From: Tomocerus qinae
Taxonomy: Eukaryota; Arthropoda; Collembola; Entomobryomorpha; Tomoceridae
Assembly (NCBI GenBank): GCA_020055645.1
Contig: CM034548.1
Span: 25,408,201-25,472,200 of the forward strand
DNA: 64,000 nucleotides
Reading direction: 5' to 3'
Shown here one piece after another: positions 1 through 11,155 of this stretch (position 1 is the stretch's first letter; every line of letters starts with the position of its first letter). A program made the position numbers and the translations under genes. The notes under the pieces are model-generated. The model saw only the letters and a list, made by a program, of their open reading frames with translations, did no database searches and was not told where the DNA came from.

Positions 1-20
1 CAGGGCAATCTAAAACTAAC

Positions 21-137
21 CTGGTATCGATCCCAACTCATGGCCATCAAAATGTACGTGGTGGATGATAGTGTCACTATTTGTGTGTACATGATGATTT
101 TGCATCCTGCATTGCCCAGTTTCCACTCTCCATAAAT
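21..137 (-). CDS. GPCR coding exon 2 (TM3 with DRY motif)
   Basis: An exon of 117 nt (39 codons) between a CTGCAG acceptor (138-143) and a GTTAGT donor (20-15). It encodes the first extracellular loop end, the TM3 disulfide cysteine and the S-W-D-R-Y-Q segment at the cytoplasmic end of TM3. Both boundaries are phase 0. No single long open frame reveals it; it was found by reading the minus strand. Confidence 0.85.
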
Positions 138-3100
138 CTGCAGTGCATCAAACATCATACAAAACAATCAGACTGCAAAATCATCAAATTCATTAGACAG
201 AATATTTTAATATTGATTTACACAGCGTAGCTTAAACTATTAAATGGTGAAGTTAAAGCAAAATGCATACGAAGAACTTACTCACATAGGTACTACAACA
301 AAGTAGAGTAGAATGGCATCACTAAAAGGTATGAAACATTGAGACAGAGATAAAACAAAAATAAATAAAACCTTAAATCTGAGCAGTGATAAAAATAAGA
401 ATTGTGAAAAGGAATCCCTAAAGGTAAAAGTAAGATATGTGTCACATGAAATATCCTACTATATAAAAACTAACCAAGTTAAGATGGAATGATGTTATTG
501 ATGAACTGGTTTACTGTGTTGTATTTAGTCAAGGTCGCTATGGTTTTACACAATTCAATATTATCATTTATATGCGTAATAATATACTAAATAAATACCT
601 AAGCCACCAGTAAAGCCATTGGATTTCAGAAGGTGTAGGTTTATCTATATTTGCTTCAATTTGGAAAGGTGCAAATCCAAATTCAGAGTGAAGTTAATTT
701 TGCATTGCATTGCATTTTTTTTGCGTTTCACATTTTAGCGATAAATTTCATACAAAAACAAACTTACATGCAACATGGGGAAAAATAAATTTATGAAATA
801 GGATAAAGGTTGTCTTAGCTAGAAGGCCATACCAAATCTAATGCTCATTTTGGTTGAAACATTTTGCCCAGCAGTAAAATTTTGCATGATTTCGCTTTCC
901 AGAGAGAAAAGGCTTTCCCATCAGAGCCCCATTTCAAAGAATATAGCCAACTTTGATTTTCTAGCTTTGATCCAATATAGGTAATTAATGCGTTATGTAT
1001 AGTTGGACGTTCACATTTTGAATACCAATAAAATATTAAAATAAGTCAAAAGAGAGCTTGGAGTAGGATGGGATGTGGAATATATACTTACATCGTTACA
1101 TCTCCAATGCCAAATCTCGGTTTTTAAAACGATAAATCTCAAGTCTTGTACCCTTAGGTATTTCCTGCCTTCTTAAACTAGGTTGTGAGTGTCACCCTTT
1201 CGCTTCACAAGAACCATTCAGTTACTAATTCTGCATAAAATTCAATATCCCTTCACCTGGGGCAACGGAATTGTTTTATTTGTGAATGTTTTTTTGCGTG
1301 TGAGTGAAGTTAAAAGAAAGTGAGACTATCCCGGGGCTTTATGAAATAAAAATTTCTTTCTACGCCCAACTAATGTTTTCAAATATGGGTTTGAAAATAT
1401 TTTCAATAAGTTGCATGGGATATTAAAACTCAATGAGGTAAAATTAACATCAAGATAGAACCTACATATAATAATCTATAACAATGATTATAAGTCCAGC
1501 ATATTATATTATTCACTACTGAAATACATGGTACAGATATATAAAAAATTGCCTGCCAAAACAATATCTTACTAAATATAGCAATTCGTCCATTTAAATG
1601 TAAATAGAAATACCAGTTATGATGTATGAGGTAAAATTATTTTCCGAGGCAGAAAATGTATTAAGGGCTCAACCGGGAAACCATAACTACTTAAGTAAAT
1701 GGTATACAGCACTGTTGAGATTTCTCGTATGAGAGACAATTTTCAGATAAATCTGTGATGGAAAATAAATTGAGTTTCACATGATTCCATAAGCATTACT
1801 ACGGTATCACTGTTATCCTACTATTCGGAATGACCCTGGGCCGTGAGCTGGCAGGGGAAATATACCAAGCAATACATAAACAAAGAATACATTATTACTC
1901 TGACTCTACAACTGCTTGGCTTCAACTGCTTCAAAGGGATATCATAAGCTTACAAAATTGATTAACTAGAAATACATAAGAGCAACCGAGCATTTGAATT
2001 GGATACCAGCTTGTTAAGTTGGTATGCTATTCTGCAAATTCATCCAATTTTTTTTCGTAAACTCGTCGCCCACATTTTCGCAAATCGGTAGTAGATTTTG
2101 TGTACTGACATCAACAATGTATAATGCTGCTAAAATTTTCAATAACTGGTTTTTCTATTTTCAAAAACTCGTGACTATATTTTCTTCTAGTTGACATAAC
2201 ATTTTCGTAACTAATTCAGATGAAGAACTGACAGCGAAATATTTGGAAAATGTATATCTGGGGTTAGTGAATCATTTCCAACGTTCAAAGTTTATGGTTC
2301 ATTTCATTTGACGCATCCCAAGGCACAGATATCTCATGTTTACTGTCAGAGACTAATACTTCGAACAGCACAAGGAAATCATTCAAACGTTGCCTTGCCA
2401 TTTTAAACATAAGCATGATACAATTTTAATTGGCCCTTAGCTCCACTGTGGCTAGCAAATTAGAATTATGCTCTCAGTTCAAGAATAAGACAAAAGTCAA
2501 GTAAACATTAGCCATTATATGCATATTCCCAGTTGAATTATTGCCAAACTTATTATCATATACTGTCTAATATGCACTTTATTAAATAGGACTACAATGG
2601 ATTATGTTATTTATGAATCATAAATCTTCATGCACTAAGATTGTTCACAATGTAGTTTACGAAAATGCATTTGCAGTTTTGTATGATACCTTAGGCCCGA
2701 TTTGCGAAAGTGGTTTAGAGAAAATCTCACAATCATTTCTAGAGTTGTTGCCTTGGTTGAGGACGTCACAATTATTTCTCTAGAAGTTTCGTTTATCTCT
2801 GTTGTATACTATATTTCAGAATAGAGAATGCTGATTTCCAATTCCAATAGCACACGACTGTATAATATCAACTTAACTGTTTTAATACATTTTTCGTATT
2901 GTAATGCGGCTCTAGAGATAGTAGCCTAATGGTGTTAATGTATGTGTTAAACGGTGGAAAAACACTTAGGTATTCTATTTGTGTACTTCTCCATGTTATT
3001 GTAACCCACATTTACGTTACTGATGTAATCAGTCCTATTGTGCCGACTTATAAATATTTCATGTAAATAGACGCAGACGAATACGGCTTTTGTACTTTTA

Positions 3101-4617
3101 CTAGAATTGGTAATACAGTGAAATCTCGCGTATAGGCTTCTTCTATTTTACAAAACAATCTCAAACTGCCAACATGTCAGAATGGAATTGCTGCACCTCC
3201 TGAGGATTTTATGTGCCTCACACAAGAGAAACAATAAAATAGCTTTGATAATGTTTAGAGCCATGGGGCTCCAAATTAATAAGATTATATTGCTGTCATT
3301 AAGTTTGCTCCTGTTAACTCAGTATCACAGCTTGATATCGACATTATCTGTGCCATAAAATTAGAAATTACTCTTATACCATTTAATAAATCAACTTATA
3401 ATAAAAATACCTATTTTTGAGATAAGTTTTCAATAACAGTCAAAAAGATATAGTATTATAATATTTTAGTTGCTTCGGTGGTGCTTAGCCGATATTTCAC
3501 TGTATTGAAAAAACGAGACATGTTCTGGTCACGTCTGGTCGGTTGGAATAATGTTACTTTCTGAAACAGACAGGTGACAGGTACCACATAGCTTTGAAAT
3601 TAAATAGATTTTACCCGTAGCGAGTTATTGAAATAGTGTAAAGGGAATGCTGCTACTTGGCTTGTATAAAGATCTAGCAAAAGTACCTAGTTATATATTT
3701 TTACACCATGAACAGATATTTTATAAAACCACGTTATAAAATACAGAGGAGCGTTTTATAATATTATTCCAAGAACTACTGTACGTGGCATATGGCTAAA
3801 CGCGCATGAGACAATTAAAATGTCAAAATGTATACGCCCATGTACATTGTTTGACGTAAAAGTTTACACTGAATACGTAATTCATGTTCCAAAAATACAA
3901 AGGTAAGGTAGCAAAATAATTCTCTCGTCGATTAATTTGTAGTGAACGAAGTATTAGCCGGGTATCTCCTACAAAATCTCCGAAAGCCCGAAAATGCCTC
4001 TGATTTTATCATTTCGCTTTGATTGCTTTTAAATCTCATTTTAAGGTTTAACACTGCAAGAGTTACAATTTACGTAATGTTGAGATTTAAAGTTCTGATG
4101 AGTTTACAGCTTTTATGATTATGAACAAGTGTCTAATTAGCAAAGACTACATCTACACATTACAAGAATGATACAGTAATTACGCACAAAAAGCAGCTCG
4201 CTACTCATGCTAAAGAGCCACTTGAATTCTGTAAAGGTACGATAACAGATTTTGTTTCTACTATATAAATAAGATTATAAAAATTAGTGAGAATGATTTA
4301 ATTACCTCGAGGATGAGTTCTGAAGTCATGGTAATGCAACAAACAGCGAGATCTCCAATGGCCAAGTTGATTATATAGATGTTGACTCTGTTCAGATGTG
4401 TATGGTGGCGAGAGCACATGAGAACAATGATAATAATTGAGTTTCCGATCAGCGACATGAACATCAATATCGACAGGGTTATTATTTTTTGAACTTGCGG
4501 TGCTGTCCATGAAGATATATCGTTGTACTCCTCATCGCCGTAAGAAGTGTCATTCGTCAATGTCCGATTGACCGTTGCATTGTTTGAAGTAGTAATGATA
4601 TCCGTCAGACTCTCCAT
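21..4617 (-). CDS. class A neuropeptide-type GPCR, 5' part of gene (two coding exons)
   Basis: Seven-transmembrane receptor gene on the minus strand that runs off the left edge. Exon 1 (4306-4617) and exon 2 (21-137) join in phase 0 through a GT-AG intron and give 143 residues. The N-terminal tail has three N-glycosylation sequons (N13, N17, N22), as expected for an extracellular tail. TM1 carries the G58-N59 pair and TM2 the LAxGD motif (85-89). Exon 2 gives the conserved TM3 cysteine C116 and the D140-R141-Y142 motif. TM4-TM7 would lie left of the window. The spacing and the run around TM3 look most like the vasopressin/CCAP/neuropeptide S-like receptors, but that subfamily call is from remembered family patterns. 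Class A GPCR is secure; the ligand is not known. Confidence 0.85.
138..4305 (-). other. GPCR intron 1, no other gene seen
   Basis: AT-rich intron of 4,168 bp separating the two receptor exons. A short GCATT tandem lies near 697-716. I see no convincing coding exon, RNA gene or element with terminal repeats in it. Confidence 0.7.
4306..4617 (-). CDS. GPCR coding exon 1 (N-terminus, TM1, TM2)
   Basis: The start codon is at 4615-4617. The exon encodes 104 residues and ends in GAG just before a GTAAT donor at 4305-4304 (phase 0). Translation past the donor runs into the intron and stops after 14 more residues, which supports the exon end. Residues 45-67 form TM1 and 78-98 form TM2. A further non-coding 5' exon cannot be excluded. 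Confidence 0.88.
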
Positions 4618-5417
4618 TATTTATATCCCCCTGTAACTTTCAACAAATTATTCCCATTCACTCACACACAATGCAAGAAGGATTGTGAGGCACTCAGCCA
4701 GATAATGTACTAAGTACCGTCTGCTGGATGGACGCTATGCTTTTAGTTTCGTCTGATATCTTATACCTGTATTAAATCTCCCCAAGTATGCTTCTACTGA
4801 TTTCATAGATACTACAAGCAGCATCAACTTAAAATCCGTAATGCCTGCTCAATCGATATAATATCTGTTTACTTATTGCTAAATATTAGGTACCCACGAA
4901 AAACTACGGATAATATTGACTATGCACTATCTAACTTCCACCCAAGATTATTTTTGCTTCCTCCTACATGCATATTGCACTTTTATCTCATAGTACAAGA
5001 GTTGTGTATTCAGCGCATGATATGCAATAATGGACCTTGCAAAAATAAATAACCGATGCAAGCTTTTCGGACGTGAATGTCCATTTACTATCTATCGACA
5101 TTTCGTATCTACCCAAAATCTATGACTATTTTCTATGACTTGCCAAAATCTCTCCTTCACGTCAATCCAATTCAGCTGCATATCAAAAGTCATCTAAGTA
5201 AATATATGTTCATATTTACCCCAATATATTGTGCTACAATATTTCATGAGTTGACTGGCTGATACTTAATACCTTTACAATTTCAACATAAAAATACTTG
5301 TATTGGATGCAATCTGTCGAGCCTTATAAAACAATTATATAAATAATATGTTCTTCACAGATTTTCCCTTAAAATTTTTCCTGACGCATGTTTTTATTTC
5401 TTAAAACTCAGAACTGT
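4618..5417. other. intergenic, upstream of GPCR
   Basis: About 800 bp 5' of the receptor start codon. It presumably holds the 5' UTR and promoter on the minus strand, but I cannot place a TATA box or initiator with confidence. Nothing else was recognised. Confidence 0.5.
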
Positions 5418-5425
5418 GAAGAAAC

Positions 5426-5788
5426 CAGTGTACAAAATTTACCACTTTTTAGGCTTTTTTACCATCACAGTGATAAAAATGCACTTAATGGTAAAAATGC
5501 ATATCATTTTTAAAAATGGTAAATTTTAGCGTTATATTAGACAGATTTGTACAGGTACACAAGGCTTACAAAAATATAGATTTTAAAACTTTATTTTCTA
5601 TGAATTTTTTCCAATTAGCCCCTTAATTTTTTAATCAAAGTTTAAACACGAAATTTAAATAAAACTATTTTTACCACTTTTACTATTTATACCACTTACC
5701 ACTACTTTTTAGGTGGTGGTATTTAACGTTAAATACCATTAAAAACCACTTACCAGTGGTAAGTAAGTAAATGGTATTTTGTACACTG
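5426..5788. mobile_element. non-autonomous hAT-like DNA transposon (363 bp)
   Basis: The ends read CAGTGTACAAAAT and its reverse complement (13-bp perfect terminal inverted repeats). They are flanked by a perfect 8-bp duplication, GAAGAAAC, at 5418-5425 and 5789-5796. An 8-bp duplication with CAGTG-type ends is the hallmark of the hAT superfamily. The interior is dominated by short ACCA/TGGT-containing words (ACCACTTTT, TGGTAAA) in both orientations, typical of transposase-binding subterminal repeats. There is no transposase frame, so it would need a partner element in trans. Confidence 0.85.
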
Positions 5789-5796
5789 GAAGAAAC

Positions 5797-8700
5797 TTGT
5801 ACCAAACTAAATACACTAGGTACGTCTGATTTCAAGTAATATTATTACAATATACTCCCTGATTCTTAACAAGTATCGACCAAAACTATTGCAATTGTTC
5901 TATTTCTTAATTGTTAATAATTATTTTGAATCGGTGATAAAATCATCAAAGTAAGAATCACTGTAAGGTGATTAAAACTGTAATTAAAATGTAGAAGTAA
6001 TTAAAATTTGCATTTTAGTATCCGTCATTCCAGATTTAAGACTGAAGCAATATGTTGTAGTTACACCAGGATTGACTTCATAGAGGTACTACCCAGCATG
6101 AAATGCTTATGAATTCAGTTTAGAGTCGCTTAGATTTGATTCGGGTGTCAAATTTGACATTGCAATTGTATATTTTTAGCCATGATTGAAATTCAAAGTC
6201 AAGCATGACAAATCTTTACAAATTGGCTACACGCTTTGTAATATCTTGAAATGGTACTACAAATATACCCACATAAATACAAGTGGCAGACCTATTGATA
6301 ACTTCCGCCAACTGAATTAAATAGATTCCCTAAAAGTTGGCGAATCTTGATGTATGTCAAAATTAATGAAGTATATTTTATATATACCTACATTTTAGTA
6401 GGAAGGTTATTACTAATAGAATTCTGGATTTATATTTAGTAGGTACATTTTCATGAAGTCTTGTAACTATAGTAAGTATTAGCAGAGCCAGCAGTACCGC
6501 CTTTGTCATTTTAAATTTTCAAAGCAATTTCTGTAAAATGTTGACAAATGATAGAATATGCGTTATTTTAACATGTCAACAGCCACTAATTATAATTGAA
6601 GTCATTGGAAGACCTGTCAGTGCATTCACGCTTGCTAACAAATCATTGGACTTTATTCAATTGGCCTTTGGCCTAAGACATGGCCTAGCATATTATAATA
6701 CCTACTCAAGTATAACCCATTTGCTGCTTGCTAGGAGTAATTCTATTAATAGTTTTGCACTTTAATCGGTTTCACTCTCACTCATCTAGTGTTTATGTGG
6801 TGAAATGAATGCTTCCATTACAGCACCTAATAACAGTGTAGACTAGCGACAAAAAACTTGGCATTCCTAAAATACTAAAATCGCTGGGAAGAATCAAGCA
6901 CCAAATGTGCAGATGAAGAATGAGATAATTAAATGATTTATATTTGAAGATGAGCTCACATTAGGATTTGAGTATTATTAATGGGTTCATACTTCATACA
7001 CAGTTTGTTTGCCTGGATTTCGACGTGAGCTTGTTGTTATTGGATTCAGGAAATATCTCCCATAAATTATGTTTGTCGTGGCGATGTAACAGTGTGGAAG
7101 CTACCTCTATCAACTTATAGCCAACGGTTGGATAAAATGAGGTTTACTAGCAAAAACAGTGAGGAATTATGATTTCTTGAAAAGTAAATGATGCAAAACG
7201 ATATCAATAATAATTTTTTTCCATTCCGAAGATGTTTACATCAGTTATGTACAATGCATCAAATATATCAACATGGGTGCACTTTTTCAAAGATACTTCA
7301 CCACTTGTACTTTTCTTTTCATTGCTGCAATTCTGAGAAATTGTGGTTTGTGATTGTGCCAAAAATAATATTCTCTATGTTTTCATTAAGCCAGTGTCTT
7401 AAAAAATATTCGCTGGCAAATTTTCGCCATTCTAGTCAAAACTTTCCCACTTCAGAAAAATACAATCTACCAAACCATTGTCGAAGGTATCTATCTAGAG
7501 GGCCATTAAAAATAAATGGTCTTCTCTTCAGTCGAAAGTTTCTTGACTATCAAGTCATTGTGCAATTAAGACGGATTTCCCATCATATTCGAATCAAAAT
7601 TTTAATATTACCATCAAAATGAAATGACTGAAAATTAAAGCAACATTTTTTCCGATTTTTTCAAAATTGATAAAAATATTAAAAATGCAAATTTAGAGTG
7701 TCATTTTAAAATATCAAAAAATTAGAATGGAATTATGGATAAATAAATGTTTCGTAGAATGGAAGTACTGGAAAGTGGAAATCCGATAAAGAGAAAGCAA
7801 ATGCAGCCGAAAGGGAATTACCGCTCGCGGGAATCACTGCTGGTGAGAAATGACCAAAGTTTGTAAATTTGCAGCCCCAAGAGGAATCGGTAGTTCGGAA
7901 TACCAGTTCAAAATAGGGTTTTACGGTTGTATTTAATTAGGTACCAGGCGTATTACTTCTTCAAATTGAAAGCAGGGACCCTCAAAACTGGTAAAGTAAA
8001 ATCACGTTGTTCTCGGCAACCAAAGGTCGTAGAAAATTTAGTTTTCACTGCTGAATGGTGCTAACACATCTACAAAGTTAATTTTAAGAATTTTAACAAG
8101 ATTTAAAATTTTGAAGTTTTAATAAGTTTACGTCAATTCTGCTTAATCGGTGATAGTTTCTTACGGGCGATGATTCCCGTGGTCAGTAAAGTCACATCGT
8201 CTGTATTTCCCTACTACCAATTTTTTTTAGTAAAGAGCTCCAAAACAGTAGAATATTCTGAAAACTTACTAAATCAGGTGAAGCCTTTAGCCTGAGGTGA
8301 CTGTAATATCGCATCGAGAGCTATTGAGGGGATATAATTTCTTTTCAATGGCCCTGGGTAATGATAAAAGCCTTTCATACATACATATCCTATCTTTACC
8401 CAATTGTGTTTTTGTCACATTTATTAAATCACCTAAATGTTGAATAAAATGACCTTCTCCAAAGTAATTCTCTAATATCACCTTTGGGAAGACATATTTA
8501 AGGCTTCTGTTTCAGAACTTATTATTTCTTTAGTCTTAAATAGCACAAAGAAATGTAGTCATCTTAAAGAAAGTTTCGGTTCAGTGAAGAAACTGTAATC
8601 CTTGAACAATGCTTGAACATAAGTAGATTACAAACGTAGCAAGCCGCACCGAAACGGGGATATCTGGCAGCCGAGAATGCTTTTCGCATGCAGACCTATC

Positions 8701-9145
8701 ATCATGTAAAAATACTCTGCCACCAATACACGATATGATCCCGTGCAAGATAAAAAACTATTTTGCACCTACAAGGAATTGCATATTTACTAACAATGCA
8801 TGTTGAATAATGCACTAGTGTTTACTTCTGCTTTCTAAAAGTAAAACAAAGTATTGATATGTGAATATTTCAACCTTTACAAATTACGACTGCAGTGCTA
8901 TAAGTAAAAATTGGTATTCAGTTCCATGCTTTTTCAACAGAAACTCCCTCAAGTTAAGTAAATAGCTGAATTATTTATAAGGTAGTACTATTTAAACATA
9001 GAAAAACCGCACTTCACTTAACATTCCGGTGCTTTACTTGCTTAATATTACCTACAAGTACACAAAAGTGCAACCAAACTGACAACATGCATAACGAGTT
9101 GTTTAAATATGATTGCATTTGACGACGCCGAAAAGCCACTACAAG
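5797..9145. other. intergenic, no gene recognised
   Basis: About 3.3 kb between the hAT-like element and the retrotransposon. A plus-strand open frame of 144 codons at 7188-7622 has low-complexity composition and no recognised domain. The opposite strand there was read too and gave nothing I can name. I see no RNA genes or terminal-repeat elements. Confidence 0.5.
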
Positions 9146-9150
9146 CTTTA
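9146..9150. repeat. target site duplication CTTTA (left)
   Basis: CTTTA directly before the 5' LTR matches CTTTA at 15810-15814 directly after the 3' LTR. Five-base duplications are usual for BEL/Pao integrases. Confidence 0.93.
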
Positions 9151-9657
9151 TGTGGTCGACGGCGCAAGGAGAAAGAGAAGCACGCGGCTATGAATGTTTG
9201 AATTTGGATTTGGACGAATGGTGAGTGAGTGTTAGCCGTTAGGATTTAGGAGCTGACGCTCACAGGAGTGGAGTGGAATTCGATTGTGTGTGGCATTGCT
9301 GATTAGACGTACGATTTTACTTCTCTGTCGCGAGAAATGAAAATTTTGTAAAATTGTATTTTTGAATTAAATAAAGTGTGTCTGTTTTGTGTGCAAGTAA
9401 ATAGTATATCGACAAATACTTCTCTTGCATTAAAACACATTTTCAGTCATATTTTAGGCCAGTTTACACCCTAGATAGTTCACACGACAAGTGACAGTAG
9501 GGCATACACATCAGAACAGAAAAATCCAGTCTATGACAAAGATTGGTTGGTCCTTCGTAGCTAATTAATAGAAAGTGACGAAACCGAAGTTCAGTTTTAC
9601 AGACGAGTAAAATTGCGCTATTGCGGTCGAAGAGCAACGATAGATTCGGCCGCAACA
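9151..9657 (+). repeat. BEL/Pao 5' LTR (507 bp)
   Basis: Begins TGTGGTCG and ends CGCAACA, the canonical TG...CA ends. It matches 15303-15809 base for base apart from C9320. It contains an AATAAA polyadenylation signal at 9370-9375. No clear TATA box is seen, which is not unusual for this group. Confidence 0.96.
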
Positions 9658-9705
9658 TTGATCCTTCAGAGCCAGATTTGGACTAGAACCTAAATTACAG
9701 TGAAA

Positions 9706-11139
9706 ATGAGTGAACAACCTCCAGCCAGGAGAAGTAACCGCCTTCAGGGGAAGGCTCCAGATAAGTTTGCTAGTGGTGTGTCGACAACCCGCAGACAGCG
9801 GAGAAGAGTGCCAGCTAGCAAGAAGGAAGACCTTGAAGTCCCCGAAGAGGATAAAAGCTGGGTGACCGTTGCCAGTAAATTGTCAATTGCAAGTAGCGCC
9901 ACCCGGAGAAAACTAGCCGCCGAAGTCGAGGTTATGAAGAAAATAGCCGAATTGGATGAGGAGGCAGAACGTAAGAAATTAGAAAGACAAAAGATGTTGT
10001 TAGAAGAAGAAGCCGAACAAAAGAAAATTCAGCGACAGAAGATGCTGCTGGAAAAACAACTGGAGTTGTCAAGAGCCATAATCGATGAAGACGATTATTA
10101 TACGACTCGAGACAATGATTCCCAGAAGCTGAGCGAGGAGCAAGACGAAGTGGTCGATGATGTCACCCCGCCCCCTCCAGAAACCGAAGAGAATCGTGAG
10201 GCCACACCCGCACCTTCAAGGAAAGATGATGACGTGTGTTCCTTAACTTCAAAAGAACGTGAAGAAATTCAAAAGTGGCTCCAGACTGGAGTGAAAGAAA
10301 AAGACCCGCCCCTAGTGGAAAGCCCTCCAACCGAAATGCAACAAATGACGGAGGCACTGACAAAAGTGTTCCAGAGCCTGACTCACAAGGAACCAGACAA
10401 CATGAAAAAATACCTAGCAAGACAGACAGTCGCCAAAGAATTGCCAATATTCTCTGGTGACCCGGTGGAGTGGCCAAACTTCATCAGCCAGTATAGAGCA
10501 ACAACAGAAGCCTGCCAGTTCAGCCACATCGAGAATATCGCCCGCCTCCAGAAATGCCTGAGGGGAAAGGCGAAAGAAGCCGTTCAGTGCATGATGGCCA
10601 TGCCCGAAAAATTACCCGAAGTGATTGACTGCCTCGAAGAGAATTTCGGAAGGCCTGAAGTTATTTTGAAAATGTTGACAGACCGAGCAGAAAAAATACC
10701 AGCTGTCAAAGAAGAAAAGCCAGATGCCCTAATGGATCTAGCCAATGCGGTAAGGAATCTAACTTCAACTGCTGAAATTCTAAATAAAAAAGAATATTTG
10801 TCTAACCCTTACCTGATGGAGAAATTAATGGACAAGTTATCACCCGCCATGACAAGAGAGTGGGGATTAAAAAATGTGGAAATTCAAGATGGAACGGCCA
10901 AATTGCAAGAGTTTTCAATTTGGTTAAATAAGATGGCTCGTGCTGTAAGATCAGTGAAAACGACCCAATTCACCTGCGCCAGTGAAGAAAAGAAAGAAAA
11001 GAATTTTAAGAATAAAGATGGAAGACGTGGAGCGGTTGTTGCTGCAGTTGAAAACAAGAAACCACCTACATGTGGATGTTGTGGCAAGTTAGGCCACGGA
11101 AACTGTAGTATGCCGAATATTTCTACGCAAGACGGTTGA
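9706..11139 (+). CDS. gag: BEL/Pao gag-like protein (477 aa)
   Basis: Structural capsid-type protein. I start it at the ATG at 9706; an in-frame GTG six bases earlier is not a plausible eukaryotic start. Residues about 1-40 are basic and proline-rich. About 70-125 is a Glu/Lys/Arg-rich predicted coiled coil, followed by an acidic linker. About 246-386 is a DUF1759-type gag domain, with the L-P-x-F-x-G-D-x-x-x-W entry motif. The frame stops just inside the zinc-knuckle region: C456, C459 and H464 are present, but the last metal-binding Cys lies in the +1 frame downstream. In related elements gag and pol usually form one frame, so this end is probably a break. Confidence 0.9.
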   Translation: MSEQPPARRSNRLQGKAPDKFASGVSTTRRQRRRVPASKKEDLEVPEEDKSWVTVASKLSIASSATRRKLAAEVEVMKKIAELDEEAERKKLERQKMLLEEEAEQKKIQRQKMLLEKQLELSRAIIDEDDYYTTRDNDSQKLSEEQDEVVDDVTPPPPETEENREATPAPSRKDDDVCSLTSKEREEIQKWLQTGVKEKDPPLVESPPTEMQQMTEALTKVFQSLTHKEPDNMKKYLARQTVAKELPIFSGDPVEWPNFISQYRATTEACQFSHIENIARLQKCLRGKAKEAVQCMMAMPEKLPEVIDCLEENFGRPEVILKMLTDRAEKIPAVKEEKPDALMDLANAVRNLTSTAEILNKKEYLSNPYLMEKLMDKLSPAMTREWGLKNVEIQDGTAKLQEFSIWLNKMARAVRSVKTTQFTCASEEKKEKNFKNKDGRRGAVVAAVENKKPPTCGCCGKLGHGNCSMPNISTQDG

Positions 11140-11155
11140 CGAAAGATGGACATGC

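Noticed and set aside
2693..2810. GC-richer stretch resembling a dispersed repeat (GGCCCGATTTGCGAAAG...)
   Set aside because: Recalls repeat-like sequence, but without terminal repeats, a second copy in the window or a target duplication it cannot be called.
7188..7622. 144-codon open frame, plus strand
   Set aside because: AT-driven composition and no recognised domain. The opposite strand has stops scattered through it, and although it hints at an old coding remnant I could not match any transposase motif.
9464..9658. Minus-strand open frame repeated in both LTRs
   Set aside because: It exists only because the LTR is duplicated; there is no sign of coding.
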